A DNA stretch of 9,572 nucleotides from Hyphomicrobiales bacterium (GTDB taxonomy: Bacteria; Pseudomonadota; Alphaproteobacteria; Micropepsales; Micropepsaceae). Of the stretch, positions 6,712-9,572 are shown one piece after another. A program made the position numbers and the translations under genes. The notes under the pieces were generated by a model. It saw nothing but the letters and a program-made list of their open reading frames with translations, was not told the origin of the DNA and searched no databases. Within the stretch, counting starts at the first letter, position 1. The number at the start of each line of letters is the position of its first letter. Location: assembly GCA_017849395.1 (NCBI GenBank), contig JAFIHO010000044.1, positions 1 through 9,572 of the forward strand. Reading direction: 5' to 3'.

Positions 6712-7254
6712 ATGCCACCCGGACGAATTACCGCCATCACGGATGGCGGCGCGCTTTATCCGCTGGACAAAATGGATGCCCATCGCCGCGGCGTCCTGCA
6801 CATGGCCGTATCGGTCTTCATTTTTTCCGGCGAAGCGCTTTTGATACAGCGCCGTGCCATCGGAAAATATCATAGCGGCGGGCAGTGGGCGAACAGTTGC
6901 TGCACCCACCCCTATTGGAAAGAGCCCTTGCTGCACGCCGCCGAGCGGCGCACGCGTGAGGAGCTGGGCCTCCGCATCGCCTTGAAACCGGCCGGTATCA
7001 TCACCTACCGGGCCCCCGTGGGGTCAGGCCTTGTCGAGCATGAAAGGGTGCAGATATTTCATGCCGAGGCGGACCGGGTCAGCCTGCGTCTCGCGCCGGA
7101 CCCGGACGAAGTGATGGAAGCGCGCTTTGTATCCTGCAACGCGCTGCAAACAGCGGCGCGAACCGGCCCATCGGAATTCGCGCCCTGGTTCCGCATCTAT
7201 CTGGATCGCTGGGACGAACTGTGCCTGTCCCGGCCCCTGCCCACCGGAGCCTGA
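6712..7254 (+). CDS. idi: Isopentenyl-diphosphate delta-isomerase, type I
   Basis: Idi interconverts IPP and DMAPP, supplying precursors for carotenoids and the isoprenoid alcohol tail of bacteriochlorophyll. The Nudix-like fold carries all expected residues: catalytic Cys64 in N-S-C-C-T-H-P (61-67), Glu109 and Glu111 in V-E-H-E, metal ligands His24, His30 and His66, and R-E-E-L-G (82-86). The ATG at 6712 gives 180 residues, the family norm, with a weak GGCGGGG about 10 bases upstream. A GTG at 6643 overlapping the hemA stop (GTGA) would give 203 residues, and the extra N-terminus has no family likeness. I prefer 6712 but cannot exclude coupled initiation at 6643. An idi gene is also found within the photosynthesis cluster of Rhodobacter capsulatus. 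It meets pufM tail to tail. Confidence 0.92.
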   Translation: MPPGRITAITDGGALYPLDKMDAHRRGVLHMAVSVFIFSGEALLIQRRAIGKYHSGGQWANSCCTHPYWKEPLLHAAERRTREELGLRIALKPAGIITYRAPVGSGLVEHERVQIFHAEADRVSLRLAPDPDEVMEARFVSCNALQTAARTGPSEFAPWFRIYLDRWDELCLSRPLPTGA

Positions 7255-7276
7255 CCCCGGCTCATCGCCATATGAA

Positions 7277-7308
7277 AAAGGGCTTCGCCATTTCTGGCGA
7301 AGCCCTTT
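7277..7308. terminator. Bidirectional terminator between idi and pufM
   Basis: A perfect 14-bp inverted repeat (7277-7290 and 7295-7308) flanks a TTTC loop. Read on the minus strand, it lies 12 bases after the pufM stop, has a GAAA (GNRA) tetraloop and is followed by a run of five T, making a strong terminator for the puf operon. Read on the plus strand, it lies 22 bases after the idi stop and its right arm ends in TTT followed by GT, so it works less ideally but plausibly in that direction too. One element therefore serves both converging transcripts. Confidence 0.93.
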
Positions 7309-7320
7309 GTCGAAAGGGTT

Positions 7321-8286
7321 TCAAGGGTTGTTGGGCTCGGGTAAGGGAGGCGCGATATACTGATCGGGAACTGCATAGTGATGCAGAACAGCCCATTCAC
7401 GCCACTGATCGACCACCGTGCCCGTCAGCAATATACCGATGCCGCCCGCCAGCGGCGTCAGGACCGCAAACCACCAGGCCCAGCGATGGATAGATTCCAT
7501 GGTGGCATTGAAGCCCATGGTCCAGCGCCAGAACAGGCCCGCACGCTCAGCCGCGGTGCCGCGGTCGGAGATCTGGTCGAGCTCGCGATCGCCGCCATAG
7601 CGCGATACGGCGAGGATCGTCGCGCCATGCATGGCGAACAGCAGCGCCGACCCATAGAGGAAGGCAATGGAGAGGCAATGGAATGGATTGTAGAAAAGGT
7701 TGCCGTGCAGCAGCGAGAAATTGTTGGTCCAGTCCAGGTGCGGGAAGATGCCGAACGGGACCGCCTCGCTCCAGCTTCCCATCATGACCGGACGGATGAA
7801 GCCCAGCACGAGGAAAAGCCAGATCGCCGATGCGAAAGCCCAGGCGACATGGGTACCCAGTCCCAGCGCCCGCGCCCTGCGATAGGTGCGCGCCCACCAT
7901 AAGAGGATGGAACTGGTCAGGAAGAAGCCGGCGATCTGCCACCAGCCGCCTTCACTGAGCGGCACCAGGATTTGCAGGCCATATTCCGGCCCCGGCGGTT
8001 TCAGCGACAGCCAGGGCAGATGGACGATGAACTTCACCGGATCCCAACCAACCGACGCCCACATGTTGAGGCCGATGATCTCGATCGCCAGGAAGCCGCA
8101 GAACAGCGATGCAATGCCCAGACCGCCCAGATAAACCGGGCCGATCTGCGCATTGCCGAAGCGGCCCAGCAGATGAAGAAAGAACGGTTTCAGGGACCGG
8201 TCGTAACTGCCTGCCGGCAGGGCAACGCCCATGTCGGGAAGAGCGCGGACTTGTACCTGGGTGACGAAGTTGTGGTAGCGGGCCAT
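7321..8286 (-). CDS. pufM: Photosynthetic reaction centre M subunit
   Basis: PufM is one of the two pigment-binding reaction-centre subunits in the cytoplasmic membrane. The protein has 321 residues with the five expected membrane helices. Ligands are all in place (numbering includes Met, so one more than in Rhodobacter): His183 and His203 for bacteriochlorophylls, and His220, Glu235 and His267 for the non-haem iron. Tyr211 and Trp253 match the functionally important Tyr M210 and Trp M252. The C-terminus (P-P-L-P-E-P-N-N-P) is ordinary in length. The start lies 12 bases after the pufL stop, with GAGGAGA overlapping that stop codon as ribosome binding site. No pufC cytochrome gene follows; the operon ends in a terminator, so the oxidised primary donor must be re-reduced by a soluble carrier or by a cytochrome encoded elsewhere. 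Confidence 0.99.
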   Translation of the reverse strand: MARYHNFVTQVQVRALPDMGVALPAGSYDRSLKPFFLHLLGRFGNAQIGPVYLGGLGIASLFCGFLAIEIIGLNMWASVGWDPVKFIVHLPWLSLKPPGPEYGLQILVPLSEGGWWQIAGFFLTSSILLWWARTYRRARALGLGTHVAWAFASAIWLFLVLGFIRPVMMGSWSEAVPFGIFPHLDWTNNFSLLHGNLFYNPFHCLSIAFLYGSALLFAMHGATILAVSRYGGDRELDQISDRGTAAERAGLFWRWTMGFNATMESIHRWAWWFAVLTPLAGGIGILLTGTVVDQWREWAVLHHYAVPDQYIAPPLPEPNNP

Positions 8287-8298
8287 GGAAATCTCTCC

Positions 8299-9159
8299 TC
8301 AAACGCCGGGGCCGGCATAGGGCGGCGGGGTCGCGCCGCCGGGATCGACAAGCTGCCAAAGCGGAAGCCACCACTGGTCCCAGGCCTGGCTCCAATAGGG
8401 TCCGGAAAGCACCATGCACACGGCGCTGAACAGGACCGCCGCCAGCGCGAGGAAGAGACCCAGCCTGTGGATGCCCAATGGTCCGATCGAGTATCCGATA
8501 AAGTCCCGGAAAAACGTGTCTTCATGCTCGGGCGTTTTCATTTCCGAGCGCGGCGCGGGATTCGCCGCCGAAAGAATAAGCGAACCGTGCAGCGCGAGCG
8601 CAAAGCAGGTGGTGAAGAAGAAGCTGATCGCGATCATATGCGCGGGGTTGTAGTGGAAATTGCCGAACTGGTAGCCCGTGGTGGAAACCCAATCCAGGTG
8701 GCTGAATATTCCATAAGGGAAGCCGTATCCCCAGGCGCCCAGCAGAACGGGGCGTATCACCACCAGGGTAAAATAGGCGAAGATGGCGAAGCCGAACGCC
8801 GCGGGCACATGATAGCCGATGCCCAGCTTGCGGCATATTTCAACTTCCCTCAGCGCCCAGGACAAAAAGGCGCCCAAGGCGCAGAGCGTGACGATCTGCC
8901 AAAGCCCGCCTTCCTGGATCGGCGCCATGCCCAGACCATAGGATACGTCGGGCGGATTGATGGTTATCAACCAGGGATTCCAGACGCCCTGAAGGGCCGC
9001 CCCATAAAATATCAGCGCCGTTCCCAGGGACGCAAACAGCGCCGTGGTGATGCCGAAGAAGCCGACATAGAACGGACCGATCCAGTAGTCGAACAGGTCT
9101 CCACCCAGCAGCGTGCCCCCTCTAACACGATACTTTCTCTCGAAGCTCAGCAAGGCCAT
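8299..9159 (-). CDS. pufL: Photosynthetic reaction centre L subunit
   Basis: PufL pairs with PufM to hold the special pair, accessory bacteriochlorophylls, bacteriopheophytins and quinones. It has 286 residues starting M-A-L-L-S-F-E-R-K-Y-R-V-R-G-G-T, the classic PufL N-terminus. The start has GGGGGA (9167-9172) just upstream; a longer in-frame version beginning at 9189 is not supported. Numbered with Met, His154 and His174 are bacteriochlorophyll ligands, His191 and His231 bind iron, Glu105 matches the bacteriopheophytin-bonding Glu L104, and His169 matches His L168. In the QB proton path, Glu213 and Asp214 match L212/L213, while position L210 is Glu instead of the Asp of Rhodobacter sphaeroides. 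pufL follows pufA after a 126-base gap that contains two hairpins. Confidence 0.99.
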   Translation of the reverse strand: MALLSFERKYRVRGGTLLGGDLFDYWIGPFYVGFFGITTALFASLGTALIFYGAALQGVWNPWLITINPPDVSYGLGMAPIQEGGLWQIVTLCALGAFLSWALREVEICRKLGIGYHVPAAFGFAIFAYFTLVVIRPVLLGAWGYGFPYGIFSHLDWVSTTGYQFGNFHYNPAHMIAISFFFTTCFALALHGSLILSAANPAPRSEMKTPEHEDTFFRDFIGYSIGPLGIHRLGLFLALAAVLFSAVCMVLSGPYWSQAWDQWWLPLWQLVDPGGATPPPYAGPGV

Positions 9160-9215
9160 GTCAGTTTCCCCCGAAGGAGCAAAGCGCACCGCGGCCGTCC
9201 GCCGCCGGATTGTTT

Positions 9216-9254
9216 GTGGTAGACGGGACCGGAAGAACCGGACCCGTCTGCCAC
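9216..9254 (-). promoter_or_regulatory. Intercistronic mRNA hairpin, distal to pufA
   Basis: A long imperfect inverted repeat pairs 9238-9254 with 9216-9232 around a five-base loop (9233-9237). In the puf transcript it has 4, 7 and 4 base pairs separated by one C-A and one U-U mismatch. There is no T tract after it, so it is unlikely to be a full terminator. Hairpins in this gap in Rhodobacter protect pufBA mRNA from 3' exonucleases and give more LH1 than reaction-centre protein. The same role is inferred here. Confidence 0.75.
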
Positions 9255-9257
9255 GGA

Positions 9258-9285
9258 GTCGCGTGGCCCTTCCGGGCCGCGCGAC
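9258..9285 (-). promoter_or_regulatory. Intercistronic mRNA hairpin immediately after the pufA stop
   Basis: The inverted repeat begins on the base after the pufA stop codon. In the transcript, six pairs (GUCGCG/CGCGAC), one C-A mismatch and five pairs (GGCCC/GGGCC) close a GGAA loop, which fits the GNRA tetraloop rule. No U tract follows. With the second stem-loop three bases downstream (9216-9254), it forms a double barrier to 3'-to-5' decay, probably stabilising pufBA relative to pufLM. It could also slow ribosomes terminating on pufA. Confidence 0.75.
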
Positions 9286-9462
9286 CTAGGCCAAATCGCT
9301 GCTCGATATCAGAGCAGACGTCTTTGCCCTGGGCCCTTCGATCCAGTTGAAGCGGCTTGTGCTCAACAGGATGAAGTGGATCAGCAACGCCAGGGTGAAC
9401 AGGAAAACCGCCAGCGCCACAAGTGCCCGGCGCGGGTCGAACAAAGTCCATAGTCTCCACAT
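9286..9462 (-). CDS. pufA: Light-harvesting 1 (core antenna) alpha polypeptide
   Basis: This 58-residue protein starts M-W-R-L-W-T-L-F-D-P-R-R-A-L, the hallmark of LH1 alpha chains. A single membrane helix spans about residues 13-34 with A-x-x-x-H (25-29), where His29 ligates the B875-type bacteriochlorophyll. L-S-T-S-R-F-N-W-I-E-G (33-43) follows. The tail after this (about 15 residues, Ser-rich) is of moderate length and without a recognisable motif. GGGGAG (9470-9475) sits 7 bases before the ATG. pufB ends 14 bases upstream, the normal pufBA order. PufA and PufB form the ring around the reaction centre that passes excitation energy to it. Another frame across this region codes for an unrelated longer peptide and is a shadow. 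Confidence 0.96.
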   Translation of the reverse strand: MWRLWTLFDPRRALVALAVFLFTLALLIHFILLSTSRFNWIEGPRAKTSALISSSDLA

Positions 9463-9476
9463 GTCATCACTCCCCG

Positions 9477-9572
9477 TTAGCCGATAACCGGGGACTCAAT
9501 CAGTTGCGCGTAATGCGCCCCTGACTGGAGTGCCCCATACCCGTTCGGTCCGGGCAACCACGGACGCCAGGA
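9477..9572 (-). CDS. pufB: Light-harvesting 1 beta polypeptide (3' end only)
   Basis: Only the last 31 codons are inside the window; the start lies beyond base 9572. The visible part begins S-W-R-P-W-L-P-G-P-N-G-Y-G, which matches the W-R-P-W-L/F end of the LH1 beta membrane helix. It sits directly upstream of pufA, where pufB belongs. After this conserved end, the frame continues for about 18 more residues (A-L-Q-S-G-A-H-Y-A-Q-L-I-E-S-P-V-I-G) to a TAA at 9477-9479. Many beta chains stop at or soon after R-P-W, so this tail is longer than in the best-known species. The bacteriochlorophyll-binding histidines lie outside the window and cannot be checked. Confidence 0.88.
   Translation of the reverse strand, partial: SWRPWLPGPNGYGALQSGAHYAQLIESPVIG

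Noticed and set aside
7303..7318. Alternative hairpin CCCTTT-GTCG-AAAGGG overlapping the idi/pufM terminator, suggesting an attenuator-like switch
   Set aside because: The 6-bp stem competes with a perfect 14-bp stem and there is no leader peptide or ligand-binding domain; it most likely reflects chance repetition of AAAGGG.
7972..9222. Long plus-strand open frame (416 codons) antisense to pufL and pufM
   Set aside because: It lies opposite two unmistakable reaction-centre genes, its product is rich in Arg/Gly/Gln with no family likeness, and such shadows are common in GC-rich DNA.

Overview
This GC-rich window is part of a photosynthesis gene cluster (PGC) from a purple, anoxygenic phototrophic alphaproteobacterium. 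It carries reaction-centre genes (H, L, M), core antenna genes (LH1 alpha and the tail of beta), their assembly factors, the oxygen-dependent bacteriochlorophyll cyclase acsF, 5-aminolevulinate synthase and a type I IPP isomerase. The block lhaA-puhABC-orf-acsF-puhE-hemA and the reliance on AcsF fit an aerobic anoxygenic phototroph. A member of Sphingomonadales or a relative is the most likely source, but the window alone does not prove this.

Layout, plus strand (1-7254): the 3' part of lhaA (1-1119), puhA (1139-1909) and puhB (1906-2598) form a tight unit that ends in a perfect 10-bp hairpin terminator (2621-2648). About 20 bp further on lies a textbook PpsR/CrtJ palindrome (TGTC-N10-GACA) that overlaps a consensus -35 box. 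It appears to start a second unit: puhC (TTG start), a 95-residue conserved unknown, acsF, puhE, hemA and idi. Most junctions are 4-bp overlaps or spacers of a few bases. The largest gap, before hemA, is 59 bp.

Layout, minus strand (9572-7321): the puf operon reads pufB (3' end only), pufA, pufL, pufM. Two consecutive stem-loops fill most of the pufA-pufL gap. The operon ends without pufC and meets idi head-on at a perfect 14-bp bidirectional terminator (7277-7308).

Together the genes make the RC-LH1 core complex (PuhA, PufL, PufM, PufA, PufB), assemble it (LhaA, PuhB, PuhC, PuhE and probably the small unknown), and supply its pigments. HemA makes the first tetrapyrrole precursor, AcsF builds ring E of bacteriochlorophyll, and Idi feeds the isoprenoid tails and carotenoids. 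I did not find a wholly new system. The points most worth following up are the uncharacterised 95-residue protein, the regulatory split between puhB and puhC, the extended C-terminus of PufB and the tandem hairpins between pufA and pufL. There is no RNA gene, CRISPR array, insertion sequence or other mobile element that I can see.
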